Source: JAGVUD01 sp052033935 (GTDB lineage Bacteria; Armatimonadota; UBA5829; DSUL01). From it: 64,000 nt of DNA. Shown here piece by piece: positions 34,950 through 44,503 of the stretch. The DNA lies in the NCBI GenBank assembly GCA_052033935.1, contig JBPOJE010000013.1, forward strand, positions 1 through 64,000, read 5' to 3'. The first letter of the stretch is position 1; each line of letters starts with the position of its first letter. The notes beneath the pieces are model-generated. The model saw only the letters and a program-made list of their open reading frames with translations. It did not search any database and was not told where the DNA came from. The translations under genes were made by a program, and so were the position numbers.

Positions 34950-36283
34950 GGAGTAACCAGTTCGATATCCTCCGGCCCGGCGGCAACGAGCTCCGCGCCG
35001 TCCCCGGAACCCACCGCAACTCCTGTGACAACGACGGCGGCGCCCTGCTGCGGGACAGCGCCGCCGCTGACCCGCACGGCAACTGTGCCCGCCGCGCCGG
35101 TGAGAGTGAAGCCGCCCTCGCCGTCACCCGCGCCCGCAACGCCCGCGGCGCGCACCAGCAGTCCCTGAACGTTCAGCCCGCTTTCGCCTCGAACTACTCC
35201 GCTGTTGACGAAGAGCGGGCGAGGCGCCGCCCCGCCGGCTGACCGGGTCACATAGCTTGCGGAGATCGCTTTGCCGCCATCTTCTTCGACAATGACGCCC
35301 GCGACAGAGACGATGTCACCCGGCGAAACCGCGCGGCTGCTGATCACTCTCACCCCGCCCGCGCGTCCCTCGTCCTGTATGAAGAAGAACCCGTCGAAAA
35401 CCCTCGAAACAACCTTCCCAACAAGCGCGACGCCCTCTCCGGCGTCTCTCGCCGCTGCCTCGCGGCACGCATCGAGCGCAACCGAGATATCCGCCGCCTT
35501 CTTGACCCACACCCGATAGCCGTCGGTGTAAGGGGAAACCTGGTCGTCCTCCTGATCGAAGATGCCGACAACGTTGAGCCTGCCCTGCGGCTGCGGGTTC
35601 GCGCCGAAGTCGCCCATTGCCGACAGCAGCATTCCCACCGAACCCGTGGCGTCGCCGATGGTCATCAGGCTGTTAGTGCTCCACGATCCTGCCGTGACTT
35701 CAACCCCGTGAAGCATCACATAGCGGCCCTGATACCTCTCGCCGCCGCCCGCGCGCGTCTCGTCGAAGTAGTTGCAATGCGAGACCGACGGGATGATCTG
35801 CGGGTCGGGCAGGCCGGAGTGCCCCAGGATATCAACATGCCACACGAGATTCGGGGCTCCGCTGTGCCCGCGATTGTTGATGACGACCTTGCCCCGGCCC
35901 ATGTCGGCGAGGAGTCCGGTGATGCGCAGGCGGTCGCCCGCGCTGAAGTCAATGTAATCTGTTTCGCGCAAGGAGGCCCAGAGCGCGTCACCGTAGAAAA
36001 ACTTGCCCGTCCAGGCCTGCAAGCCGCCGCGGTCGCTCGTGTCATCCTGCAGAAAGACCGTGTACTGCTGGGCGGGGTTCAGGATCTCATCAAACCCCGC
36101 CAGTGCGACCCCCTCAACGGTGATCCTGTTCGCCGGGTCGGTCTCGTCGGCCCACACCTTTGGATGGGTCCCGTAGCCGTCGGAGTTGACTGCCTGGTAA
36201 TCCCACATCGAATCCGCGCTAGCCGATGCCGCGCAGGCCACCAGGGCAACCACAGAAAGAAGAAGCCAGATACCGTTTTTCAC
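34946..36283 (-). CDS. Secreted protein with repeated OB-like domains
   Basis: 445 residues from a GTG preceded by AGGAG. Signal peptide: KNGIWLLLSVVALVACAASASA. The body is a run of about four OB-like beta units, each with the pattern of a short start strand, F-I-Q-D/E and GD-x-V-x-V-x-G: IDFSAGDRLRITGLLADMG, FDGFFFIQDEGRAGGVRV, VSPGDIVSVAGVIVEEDG, GGFTLTGAAGTVAVRV. No catalytic residues recognised; such units often bind polymers. It is upstream of and coupled to the pseudopilin gene. Confidence 0.75.
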   Translation of the reverse strand: MKNGIWLLLSVVALVACAASASADSMWDYQAVNSDGYGTHPKVWADETDPANRITVEGVALAGFDEILNPAQQYTVFLQDDTSDRGGLQAWTGKFFYGDALWASLRETDYIDFSAGDRLRITGLLADMGRGKVVINNRGHSGAPNLVWHVDILGHSGLPDPQIIPSVSHCNYFDETRAGGGERYQGRYVMLHGVEVTAGSWSTNSLMTIGDATGSVGMLLSAMGDFGANPQPQGRLNVVGIFDQEDDQVSPYTDGYRVWVKKAADISVALDACREAAARDAGEGVALVGKVVSRVFDGFFFIQDEGRAGGVRVISSRAVSPGDIVSVAGVIVEEDGGKAISASYVTRSAGGAAPRPLFVNSGVVRGESGLNVQGLLVRAAGVAGAGDGEGGFTLTGAAGTVAVRVSGGAVPQQGAAVVVTGVAVGSGDGAELVAAGPEDIELVTP

Positions 36284-36402
36284 GTTGTCACTCCTGTTCC
36301 CGGAACGCTGCCACCCCACGTAGCAATGGTAACACGCTCCTGTAACTGTGACCAGGGGGCTGCCGGGGACCAGCTTGGTTTAGCCGCCCTCGATCTGCGT
36401 GC

Positions 36403-38238
36403 CTAAGCCTCCACGCGGCCCCCGAGAATCCCCGCCAGGAACCCCTCGGCGGCGGCGTAGAAACGGAGCCTGTTCTCAGGGCGCGCAAATCCATGCCCCT
36501 CATCTTCAAACAACAGATACTCCACGGAGATTCCCCGCGAACGCAGCGCCTCCACCATCTGGTCGGCCTCCGCCCGCGGCACGCGCGGGTCGTTGGCGCC
36601 CTGCGCAATCATCAGCGGGCTTCTGATCTGGTCAACCCGGAACAGCGGCGAGCGGCTGCGCATGAACTCCTCCTCGGTGTCCGCGTTGCCCACCCGCAAG
36701 TTGATCTGCTCGCGCATGGGCTCCCAGTACGGCGGGATGGAGTGGTACCAGGACACCAAATTGCTGATGCCGACCCCGGCCACCCCCGCCGCGAAAACAT
36801 CCGGCGTGAACGTCATCCCGACCAGCGCCGCATAGCCGCCGTACGACCATCCGAAGATCGCGACCTTCTCCGGGTCCGCTATCCCGTCCTCTACCATCCG
36901 GTTGACGGCGTCAATCAGATCGTCGTGCATCCGCCCGCCCCATTCCCTGTTGGCCGCGTTCACGAACTGCTTGCCGAACCCCGTGGAACCCCGGTAGTTC
37001 ACCTGCAGCACTGCGTAGCCCCTGTTCGCCAGCCACTGCGCCTCGGGGTCGAGCCCCCACTCGTCGCGCGCCCACGGTCCCCCGTGGACGTTCAGCACGA
37101 GCGGCAGATTCCTCGGCTGTCGCCCTTCCGGCAGCGTGAGATAGCATGCCATGCGCAGTCCGTCCCTTGCGGTGATCTCCACAGGGCGCATCGGCGCGAG
37201 ATGAGCCTCCTCCAGCGCGCTGTTCTGACTGAAGAGATAGCTCCCGGCGCCGGACTGGCAGTCCCACAGGAAGTACTTCACCGGATCAACGTCCGATGAG
37301 AACGCCAGAATCCACCATCGGTCGGACAGGTCGCGCGAAACGACATCCATCTCCCCCGCGTGAATCCGTGCCGCGGCGCGGAAGCGTTGCTCGAATTCCG
37401 GGTCCAGAAACGTCCACTCCTGCCGCGCCTTCGTGAACGATATGGCCTGAAGGTGGCGGCGGGTGGGGTGGACGATGCGGTCGCCATCGAAGTCCACGTC
37501 CTCGCGGCCCGCAAGCGGGGTCTGCTGGCCCGTCTCGAAGTCCAGCTTCAGTACGCGCGATGTGTTCGTATCGAGCGAGCTTGAGATGTAAAGGCCGCCC
37601 AGGTCCGGCGTCACGCCGAACGCGTACACTTCCTCCCCGAACGGAGCGTGGACCAGGGTCTCCCACTCGCCAGTCTCCGGGTGATACCGGCGCAGGTCGG
37701 TGCCGCCGTCCGTCGCCTGAGCGGTGCCCGCCCGGATGTTCAGATGCCAGTCCGCGTCGTAGCCAAGCATGTTGCCCGGATTGGGCACGGTCAACTCCAT
37801 CTCACCGGTGTCAATGCACACGCGGTACACGTCATGAAGCTGCGGGTTCTCTTTGTTGAGGCCGATCAGAATTTCGTTCGGATGCTCCGGCGCGGCGGTG
37901 ACAGGCTGAGCGTGGACGCCCTCGAACGGAGTGAGGTCGCGTACCGCGCCGGTCTTGAGGCTGACAGCGTACACATGCCAGTTCTCGTCGCCGTCCTTGT
38001 CCTGAACGGTGCAGAGATGCTCGCCATCGTAGGCCCAGAAGAAGTGGTGGATTCCCCGGTGCGTGTCGTGCGTTACCGGCCGGTCGTCCCCGCCCTCGCG
38101 CGAGCGCACCCAGACGTTCAGGACTCCGTCGAGCGGAGCAATGTAAGCGATACTGCTGCCGTCCGGCGACAGGCGCACGGACATGCGCTCGGGGTTGCCG
38201 AAAAGAACTTCGCGCGGAATCAGCGGCGGCTGGGGCAT
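36403..38238 (-). CDS. S9-family prolyl oligopeptidase-like peptidase
   Basis: 611 residues. The N-terminal two-thirds is a WD/beta-propeller (repeats such as LSPDGSSIAYIAP and GVTPDLGGLYISSS). The C-terminal alpha/beta hydrolase has the nucleophile GWSYGGY, the acid Asp in AQGANDPRVP, and the His in DEGHGF. No signal peptide is seen, so it is probably cytosolic. It would hydrolyse short peptides or acylated peptides (DPP/acylaminoacyl-peptidase group). AAGGAG lies 12 bases upstream of the ATG. Confidence 0.92.
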   Translation of the reverse strand: MPQPPLIPREVLFGNPERMSVRLSPDGSSIAYIAPLDGVLNVWVRSREGGDDRPVTHDTHRGIHHFFWAYDGEHLCTVQDKDGDENWHVYAVSLKTGAVRDLTPFEGVHAQPVTAAPEHPNEILIGLNKENPQLHDVYRVCIDTGEMELTVPNPGNMLGYDADWHLNIRAGTAQATDGGTDLRRYHPETGEWETLVHAPFGEEVYAFGVTPDLGGLYISSSLDTNTSRVLKLDFETGQQTPLAGREDVDFDGDRIVHPTRRHLQAISFTKARQEWTFLDPEFEQRFRAAARIHAGEMDVVSRDLSDRWWILAFSSDVDPVKYFLWDCQSGAGSYLFSQNSALEEAHLAPMRPVEITARDGLRMACYLTLPEGRQPRNLPLVLNVHGGPWARDEWGLDPEAQWLANRGYAVLQVNYRGSTGFGKQFVNAANREWGGRMHDDLIDAVNRMVEDGIADPEKVAIFGWSYGGYAALVGMTFTPDVFAAGVAGVGISNLVSWYHSIPPYWEPMREQINLRVGNADTEEEFMRSRSPLFRVDQIRSPLMIAQGANDPRVPRAEADQMVEALRSRGISVEYLLFEDEGHGFARPENRLRFYAAAEGFLAGILGGRVEA

Positions 38239-38291
38239 TTGTTGGCTCTCCTTGTTGGATTTCAGGATCGGGTCCGGAATGACGGCGATTG

Positions 38292-38702
38292 TTACTCTCC
38301 CATCACCTTTACGACGACGCGCTTTCGGCGCTGGCCGTCGAACTCCGCGTAGAAGATCGTCTGCCAGGGGCCGAGGTCGAGCCGCCCGCCGGTTATGGGG
38401 ATTATGACCTGATGATGCACGAGGAGGTTTTTGAGATGCGCATCGCCGTTGTCCTCACCCGTTCTGTGATGGCGATAGTCGCCCTTCGGCGCAAGGCGCT
38501 CCAGAAACTCCATCGCGTCTTCCAGAATGCCGGGTTCGTTGTCGTTGACCCACACGCCGGCGGTGATGTGCATGGCCGACACGAGCATCATGCCCTCCTG
38601 GATGCCCGATTCGTGAAGGATGCGCTCGCAGCCGGATGTGATATTGATGAACTCCCTTCGCTTCGTGGTCTGGAAAAAGAGGTATTCGGTATGGCTTTTC
38701 AT
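38292..38702 (-). CDS. YjbQ-like (UPF0047) protein
   Basis: 136 residues; GGGAGG precedes the ATG by six bases, ruling out the longer upstream frame. The UPF0047 hallmarks are EFINITSGCERIL, SAMHITAGVWVNDNEPG, GDYRHHRTGEDNGDAHLKNL and GRLDLGPWQTIFYAEFDGQR. The His residues in the last two motifs form the family's metal site. Members are also called secondary thiamine-phosphate synthase. The exact reaction in this organism is unknown. It lies 53 bases upstream (in transcription) of the S9 peptidase. Confidence 0.93.
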   Translation of the reverse strand: MKSHTEYLFFQTTKRREFINITSGCERILHESGIQEGMMLVSAMHITAGVWVNDNEPGILEDAMEFLERLAPKGDYRHHRTGEDNGDAHLKNLLVHHQVIIPITGGRLDLGPWQTIFYAEFDGQRRKRVVVKVMGE

Positions 38703-39027
38703 GGTATCCTCCCGAGAGGTACAGCGGTCTTTTGTTCGACAGGGAGGGCTGTTTCCCCTGTCGGGATACGCTCGGAGACGGTGATTGAGGTGGCCCGGGG
38801 CGGTTTTTTTGCAGATATCGCAAGTTTTTTTGTAGTTTGTGCAGGTAATTCTACCAGTACCTGAACAATACAATGCGGGGTAGTGGAATGCGCTGTGGCT
38901 GGCATTCCTCGCGGATGTCCGGACGGACAGGATGTCTGTTCGGAGTGAAGCGAAATACCCTCGTGTTCGGCGCTGGTTCAACCGGCGCAGTGGATCTGAC
39001 GCAATTCAGGATGAAAAGGCAGGTCTA
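38703..39027. other. Intergenic region between yjbQ-like gene and sigma factor gene
   Basis: Divergent promoter region of 325 bases. It contains two T-runs (TTTTTTT near 38810 and 38830) and an AT-rich stretch that would suit promoters in both directions. No exact -35/-10 pair was convincing. Leader of the sigma factor gene begins after about 38870. Nothing else seen. Confidence 0.35.
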
Positions 39028-39876
39028 ATGGAAATGGGGCAAACCCTTCGGTACAACAGGGCGTCCAACGCCGCCTCTCGGCCGAAACAGGAGCCGGACC
39101 GCAGGCACTCCCTGCAAGTGGAGGAGATGTGGGACAGGTTCAAGACGTGGGGCGACAAACAGGCGCGCGATGAGCTGATAAGGCGCTACGCGTATCTCGT
39201 GAAGATCACGGCCGGACGGGTCGTGACCAGCCTCCCCCCGAACGTTGACAGAGACGACCTGATTAGCGCGGGCGTCATCGGACTGGTCAAGGCCATTGAC
39301 CAGTTCGACCGCGAACGGAAGGTCAAGTTCGAGACATACGCCATCGCTCTCATACGCGGGGGCATCTTCGAGATGCTGCGGGAGGAGGACTGGGTTCCGC
39401 GGTCCGTGCGGGAGCGCGTGAAGCTTCTTGAGAGGACATTGCTCAGCCTCGAGGGTACGCTCGGTAGGCCCGCAACGGAAGAGGAGATCTCCCGGGAGCT
39501 GGGCATGGACATTGACTCCCTGCACTCCGTGCTCACCGATGCCGGGCGCGCGGTGCTGCTGTCGCTCGATGATATCGTGCTGACGAGCGAGGGGAGCGAG
39601 ACGATCAGGCTGGGAGACATCGTCCAGGACCACCGGGCGGACACGGAGGCCGAGGTCGAAATCAACGCGATGAAGACCAGGCTCGGGGAGTGCATTGACC
39701 GCCTTCCCAAGCGTGAGAAACTTGTCATCTCGCTGTATTACTACGATGGCCTGACGTTCAAGGAGATCGGGAAGATTCTTGGGGTGTCGGAGTCGCGGGT
39801 TTACCAGCTTCGCACACAGGCGATTGTCCGGCTGCGCGGCTATCTGCAGCGGGACGTCGAACTGCTGCAGGTCTAG
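39028..39876 (+). CDS. RNA polymerase sigma factor, sigma-70 family (FliA/WhiG group)
   Basis: 282 residues from ATG 39028; an upstream in-frame ATG at 38932 gives 314. Region 2 has DRDDLISAGVIGLVKAIDQFD and FETYAIALIRGGIFEMLREEDWVP, typical of FliA/WhiG. Region 3 has RPATEEEISRELGMD, and region 4 ends in the helix-turn-helix LTFKEIGKILGVSESRVYQLRTQAI. No anti-sigma gene or flagellar gene lies nearby. Its regulon is unknown. Confidence 0.9.
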   Translation: MEMGQTLRYNRASNAASRPKQEPDRRHSLQVEEMWDRFKTWGDKQARDELIRRYAYLVKITAGRVVTSLPPNVDRDDLISAGVIGLVKAIDQFDRERKVKFETYAIALIRGGIFEMLREEDWVPRSVRERVKLLERTLLSLEGTLGRPATEEEISRELGMDIDSLHSVLTDAGRAVLLSLDDIVLTSEGSETIRLGDIVQDHRADTEAEVEINAMKTRLGECIDRLPKREKLVISLYYYDGLTFKEIGKILGVSESRVYQLRTQAIVRLRGYLQRDVELLQV

Positions 39877-40149
39877 AGAGGCTGGCGGACGAGCGCAAGG
39901 AACCGCGCCGGGCCATATAACGTATAGATTCTGAATGGCTGCTTCGCGGCAACTCACTGCGGGGCACTTGCCAAACAGCACGGGCGATTGCCATAAGGGC
40001 AGGACTCGATTCAGCCGAAATAGAATTGATGCTTTCCGGAGACCGATAACCGGATGAACGCCCGCCGAAGGCGGGGAATCAGGGAGGGAAGGCAAGAGCT
40101 TAATGACCGGAGTACAACCACCAGGATGCACAGAGAGGAGTTAACAGGT

Positions 40150-41211
40150 ATGCGAACATCTCCTTGGAGATACGCAGCCGGGCTGATCTTGATTGCCGCG
40201 CTTGCGGCTTCTTTGGGATGTGGGCGCCGTTCCGTTGGCACCGTCAACGGCAACAAGATCTCTCAGGACAGCTTCTACAAGAGGCTGCAGAGGTTCCCGA
40301 TCGCCCCGCAGGTGAGCTTCCCGCCGCCCATTCAGCAGCAGGCCGCCGCCACGGTGTTGCAGCAGATGATCAGCGAGCAGCTTATGCTCGACCTCGCGAA
40401 GAAGGAAGGCGTGCTGCCCACCCAGGACCAGCTCGACCAGCGCAAGCGCGAGCTGAACGGCTCACTCACCGACGACGGGCGCGACCTGACCGCACTCCTC
40501 AATCAGAGCGGGATGTCACACCAGGAGCTCGACGAGAGACTCAAGCCCGACCTCGCGCAGATGAATGTGCTCGCTAAGTACATCAAGGTGACGGATGATG
40601 AGGTCAAGAAGGCCTATCAGGAGGCCACGAACTTGCCGAACGACCAGAAGTTCCGTTCCATCTTCTTCGTGCCGGAGTCGGTGCATCTGCTGGGCATCCT
40701 GAACAAGGACAAAGACAAGGTCGTCAAGGCTCAGAAGCAGCTTGCCAACGGCATCTCCTTCGGCGTCGTCGCGGAGCAGTTCAGCGAGGACGTGACAACG
40801 AAGCGCAAGCGCGGAGAAATCGGCTGGATTCCGAAGCCCGACCAGGCCCGCCCGGCCATTCAGGGCGTCCCGCCGGAGATCTACGAGAAGGCTTTCAGCC
40901 TGAAGACCGGTCAGACGAGCGAGCCTTTCCAGGCCGGTGGACAGTGGGTTCTGCTTCGCGTCGAAGACAAGCGCGCGGCGAAGATGAAGTCCTACGACCA
41001 CGTCAAGGGCGTCATCCGCGACAGGATTCTTCAGGGCAAGGCCGCAACCAACGATAAGGTCAAGAAAGTCTTCAGCGACTTCCAGAAGGATGCGAAGATT
41101 GACGTGACGATTCCGGCCTATAAGGAGCTATTCAAGCAGATCGCCGCGCAGCTTGCGCCAAAGCCGGGAGCCGCCACCACAACTCCCAGCGCGCCGAAGC
41201 CCGGCAACTAG
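40150..41211 (+). CDS. PrsA/SurA-like lipoprotein with PpiC peptidyl-prolyl isomerase domain
   Basis: 353 residues. The N-terminus is a lipoprotein signal (LILIAALAASLGC, Cys as the lipidated residue). The SurA_N-like region follows (VNGNKISQDSFYKRL, VLQQMISEQLMLDLAKKEGV), then a parvulin-type PpiC region (ANGISFGVVAEQFSED, KRGEIGWIPK, AFSLKTGQTSEPFQAGGQWVLLRVED). The tail is Ala/Pro/Thr-rich. It would help fold exported proteins at the outer face of the inner membrane. GAGGAG precedes the ATG. A strong terminator follows. Confidence 0.88.
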   Translation: MRTSPWRYAAGLILIAALAASLGCGRRSVGTVNGNKISQDSFYKRLQRFPIAPQVSFPPPIQQQAAATVLQQMISEQLMLDLAKKEGVLPTQDQLDQRKRELNGSLTDDGRDLTALLNQSGMSHQELDERLKPDLAQMNVLAKYIKVTDDEVKKAYQEATNLPNDQKFRSIFFVPESVHLLGILNKDKDKVVKAQKQLANGISFGVVAEQFSEDVTTKRKRGEIGWIPKPDQARPAIQGVPPEIYEKAFSLKTGQTSEPFQAGGQWVLLRVEDKRAAKMKSYDHVKGVIRDRILQGKAATNDKVKKVFSDFQKDAKIDVTIPAYKELFKQIAAQLAPKPGAATTTPSAPKPGN

Positions 41212-41255
41212 CCCGAGCTTCAGGCAATCGGCGCAGAGCCGTTACAGACAGCAGT

Positions 41256-41293
41256 AGAGCCCCGGGGACCACTTCCCCGGGGCTCTGTTCATT
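41256..41293 (+). terminator. Rho-independent terminator after the PrsA-like gene
   Basis: Twelve-base stem AGAGCCCCGGGG / CCCCGGGGCTCT with loop ACCACTT, followed by GTTCATTT. It lies 44 bases after the stop codon, in the gap to the convergent fucosidase gene. Confidence 0.8.
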
Positions 41294-41314
41294 TCCGCCC
41301 GCAAGCCAGCGGCG

Positions 41315-42652
41315 TCAGTGCCTGCCGCGTCCGGTCCAGACAGAGTCTCCCCGCGCCGCCGCCCAACCGGTGTTGATGCGCGGGTCGTACTTCCAGAGCC
41401 GCGTCACCGCCCAGTCCCACGCCTCCGGCTCGCTTTCGCACTCCAGCCGGATCACAGGAAACAGCTTCGCGGGACGTTCCCGGGGAAGCCCGAGTATCGT
41501 CAGGAAGTCGTCCGTCTGGCTGAACTCCAGATCCTGCCCCGTTGTGAGCAGAGTCGCCCTCTTCACGCGGGTCTTCAGCCCCGGCATCCTCAGCGACGCG
41601 TTGCCGTCCCAGAACCTGATGATAAGGTACAGCCGATTGCCGCGCGCCGTCTGCCAGCCTCTCGTGACAAACTCCGTGACATCGCCGCGCCCCACGCCGT
41701 AAACGGCCTCGCCGTGCAGGCGCATCCACTCGCCGATGTCGCCCATCCGCTCGACGAACTCCGGCGGAAGCGTTCCGTCCGGGGCTGGCCCCACGTTCAG
41801 GAGCAGGTTGCCGCCCTTCACCGCCGACTCGATGAGGAACGTCAACAGCAGGTCGGACGGACGCCACCATTCTCCGTTGGTGTACCCCCAGAGACGCTGC
41901 GTCGTGACCTGGCACGACTCCCACAGCCGTTCCTCAGCGACGATCCTGTGCTCCGGTGTCCCGAAATCCCCGAGATCGGCGTTCAGCCCGGCATCCTCCA
42001 CCGCCGCCGCGTCGCCCTCATCCCCGGACTCCGGCTTTCCGAGCCGGTTGTTGATGAGGATTTCGGGCTGCAGCGAGCGCATCATCTCGATCAGCTCGCG
42101 GCTCTTCCACTCCTGCTGCGTTCGCGGCCAGGCGCCGTCGAACCAGAACACATCAATCGGGCTGTAACCGGTCAGCAGTTCGCGAACCTGCCCGTGAACG
42201 TACTCGCGGAACTCCTCCCAGCCTTCAGGGCAGGTCTGGGGTCCCTCCCAGAACGCAGGCACGCGGGCATCCATGAACGAGTAGTAGAGCCCGATGCGCA
42301 GACCCTCCGCGTGGAACGCCTCGATGAACTCGCGCACGAAGTCGCGCTTCGGCGCCTGGGCAGCGCTGGTATAGTCGGTCAGCTTCGAGTCCCATAGGCA
42401 GTAGCCGTCGTGGTGGCGGGTGGTCAGTACGGCGTACTTCATGCCCGCATCTTTTGCTACCCGCGCCCATTCGCGTGGGTCACAGCGATCGGGATTCCAG
42501 CGGCAGGCGGCGTCTTCGTACTCCGCCTGGTCCAGACGCTCGCGCAGAAGCACCTGCTCGCCGCGTCCGATTGCGGCGTACGGACCCCAGTGAATGAAGA
42601 GCCCGAAGCGCGATTCAGGGAACCAGCGCCAGTGGGCGGGAATGCTGTCCAT
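41315..42652 (-). CDS. Alpha-L-fucosidase, GH29 family
   Basis: 445 residues from ATG 42652, which follows GGGG in the region after a short upstream frame. It has the GH29 opening WFPESRFGLFIHWGPYA, KYAVLTTRHHDGYCLWDSK, the nucleophile region DVFWFDGAWP (catalytic Asp), and GGNLLLNVGPAPDGTLP. No signal peptide is visible, so it may be cytosolic or exported otherwise. It would release alpha-L-fucose from glycans, consistent with the sulfatase and GH94 genes. A C-terminal beta domain is present from about residue 320. Confidence 0.9.
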   Translation of the reverse strand: MDSIPAHWRWFPESRFGLFIHWGPYAAIGRGEQVLLRERLDQAEYEDAACRWNPDRCDPREWARVAKDAGMKYAVLTTRHHDGYCLWDSKLTDYTSAAQAPKRDFVREFIEAFHAEGLRIGLYYSFMDARVPAFWEGPQTCPEGWEEFREYVHGQVRELLTGYSPIDVFWFDGAWPRTQQEWKSRELIEMMRSLQPEILINNRLGKPESGDEGDAAAVEDAGLNADLGDFGTPEHRIVAEERLWESCQVTTQRLWGYTNGEWWRPSDLLLTFLIESAVKGGNLLLNVGPAPDGTLPPEFVERMGDIGEWMRLHGEAVYGVGRGDVTEFVTRGWQTARGNRLYLIIRFWDGNASLRMPGLKTRVKRATLLTTGQDLEFSQTDDFLTILGLPRERPAKLFPVIRLECESEPEAWDWAVTRLWKYDPRINTGWAAARGDSVWTGRGRH

Positions 42653-42654
42653 GT

Positions 42655-42888
42655 TCAACTGACCCCTTCCGGTATCTGTATCTGATTGACTTCGCCCCTC
42701 GGCCCGGGCCAGAAGGGCGCGGTGGGCGTCCACATTCCCGGAACGCTCTGCCTGCTCGTGAACACCTCGAAGTCGAGATAGCTGCCGAACGCCTCCCACA
42801 CAGCGTCCGCGGCGTCGCCGCTCTCGTCTCGCCGCTGAAGAAAGCCGCGGTTCGCGGCAATCAGACCCGTGCTATCATCCGCGGGCTT
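42655..42888 (-). other. Open frame between the GNAT gene and fucosidase gene, uncertain start
   Basis: An open frame of up to 77 codons in the same frame as the upstream GNAT gene, directly after its TAA. High third-position GC suggests real coding. It contains WEAFGSYLDFEVFTSRQSVP and PTAPFWPGPRGEVNQIQIP and ends at TGA just before the fucosidase ATG. No ATG is present; the only conventional start is a GTG at 42801, giving 49 residues. It may be a remnant, or a gene with an unusual start. No family recognised. Confidence 0.35.
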
Positions 42889-43401
42889 TTACTCCGTTTG
42901 AGCCGCATTCGTTTCGCGGAGGTGCTCCACCGTTTTACCGGCGTTGTCCTTCGCTATGCGCTGCACGGCGACCTCAGGGCAGGACTCAAAGAACCTGCAA
43001 CTGAAGCAGTCCTTCCAGATCTTCCGCGGAAAAGCAGAGCGGGCCACGCGCTCGAAGCCCAGCCGCTCGAAAAACACAGGCTTGGCGGTAAGCGCGAACA
43101 CGCGGCGGATGCCCAGTTGTCCGGCCTCTTCCACGCACGCCTCCACAAGCTGGCGGCCGAGTCCCATCCCCTGCGCCTCTGGGGCGACAACCAGCGACCG
43201 GACCTCGGCTAGGTCTTCGCCCATTACCTTCAGCGACGAGCACCCAAGCACCGCGCCACCATCCGATGCCACAAAGAAATCGCGCACGTTCTCGTACAGC
43301 TCGTCGAGAGAGCGCGGCAACACATCCCCCACGTCGGCGCGGGAGTTGACGAGGCGCGCGATTGCCGTAATATCCGCCGTTCGTGCTTTACGAATCTGCA
43401 T
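42889..43401 (-). CDS. GNAT N-acetyltransferase, amino-acid N-acetyltransferase (ArgA-like) type
   Basis: 170 residues from ATG 43401, overlapping ispG by 14 bases. The GNAT core is MQIRKARTADITAIARLVNS, LPRSLDELYENVRDFFVA, EVRSLVVAPEAQGMGLGRQLVE, and GIRRVFALTAKPVFFERLGF. The C-terminal FPRKIWKDCFSCRFFESCPE is characteristic of short N-acetylglutamate synthase-type acetyltransferases. It would transfer acetyl from acetyl-CoA to glutamate or a similar amino acid. Coupling to ispG is unexplained by pathway. Confidence 0.82.
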   Translation of the reverse strand: MQIRKARTADITAIARLVNSRADVGDVLPRSLDELYENVRDFFVASDGGAVLGCSSLKVMGEDLAEVRSLVVAPEAQGMGLGRQLVEACVEEAGQLGIRRVFALTAKPVFFERLGFERVARSAFPRKIWKDCFSCRFFESCPEVAVQRIAKDNAGKTVEHLRETNAAQTE

Positions 43402-44467
43402 CCTGCGCCTGTTCTTCCGCTGCCAGCCTTTCGACGTGCCGGACAAGTTCGTCAACCATTGCGTCCGCGGAAACCCTGCCTAGCGCCTTGCCTTTCGCGA
43501 AGATGAGCCCGACGCCCGCCCCGCCCGCAAGGCCCACGTCCGCCGTCCTCGCTTCGCCCGGGCCGTTCACGACGCACCCCATAACCGCCACGCGAAGCGG
43601 CCTGCTCGTTTCGATGTGTGCCACGCGCGCCCTGACCGCCTCCGCCGCTGCCTGTAGGTCAATCTCGCAGCGCCCGCAGGACGGGCACGCCACAATCGTG
43701 ATTCCCCCCTCGCGAAGCTCCATGCACTTCAGGAGTTCGCTGCCCACGCGTATCTCCTCCACCGGGTCCGCCGTGAGCGAAACGCGGATCGTGTCGCCCA
43801 TTCCCATCGCCAGCATCGCCCCGATGCCCGCCGCCGACCGGATCGTGCCCTCGAACAGCAGCCCGGCCTCGGTGATTCCCAGATGAAACGGATAGTCCAC
43901 AATCCCGGCCATGCGCCGGTAGGCCTCGATTGTCGCCGGCACATCGAACGACTTGAGCGAGATCACGATGTCGTGGAACCCCTCGTCTTCCAGAACCCGC
44001 ACCTCGTCGAGTGCGCTTCTTACGAGCGCTTCCGGGCAGGGCGGCCCGTACTTCGACACATCGAGCGAGCCGGCATTCGCGCCCACCCGGATGGGGATCT
44101 TCCTCTCGCCCGCGGCGCGGACGGCCTCGCGGATCTTCTCGGGGTCGCGGATATTGCCGGGGTTGAGGCGCAGCTTGTCTATGCCGGCTTCAATGGATTC
44201 GAGCGCAAGGGTGTGGCTGAAGTGGATGTCGGCAACGAGCGGCACGCTCACCTGCGCGCGGATCTCGGCGAGCGCGGCTGCGTCTTTGTGGTGCGGGACG
44301 GCAACGCGCACGATGTCCGCCCCCGCCGCCGCAAGCTCGTTGATCTGCCGGACGGTCGCGTCTATGTCCTGCGTATGAGTGGTGCACATGGACTGGAGAG
44401 AGACGGGCGAATCGCTGCCGATCCCCACTCCGCCCACATTCACCATCCGGGTCTTGCGGCGGGTCAT
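43388..44467 (-). CDS. ispG: 4-hydroxy-3-methylbut-2-en-1-yl diphosphate synthase IspG
   Basis: 359 residues. IspG converts MEcPP to HMBPP in the MEP isoprenoid pathway with a [4Fe-4S] cluster. The cluster cysteines lie in ACPSCGRCE and MGCVVNGPGEA. The N-terminal barrel has SDSPVSLQSMCTTHTQDID, VPLVADIHFSHTLALES and KLRLNPGNI. It follows rseP by 36 bases and is last but one in the rpsB cluster, before the GNAT gene. Confidence 0.96.
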   Translation of the reverse strand: MTRRKTRMVNVGGVGIGSDSPVSLQSMCTTHTQDIDATVRQINELAAAGADIVRVAVPHHKDAAALAEIRAQVSVPLVADIHFSHTLALESIEAGIDKLRLNPGNIRDPEKIREAVRAAGERKIPIRVGANAGSLDVSKYGPPCPEALVRSALDEVRVLEDEGFHDIVISLKSFDVPATIEAYRRMAGIVDYPFHLGITEAGLLFEGTIRSAAGIGAMLAMGMGDTIRVSLTADPVEEIRVGSELLKCMELREGGITIVACPSCGRCEIDLQAAAEAVRARVAHIETSRPLRVAVMGCVVNGPGEARTADVGLAGGAGVGLIFAKGKALGRVSADAMVDELVRHVERLAAEEQAQDADS

Positions 44468-44503
44468 CGTTTTGTGCAGCCTGATGCGGTCATGGGCGCG
44501 CCG

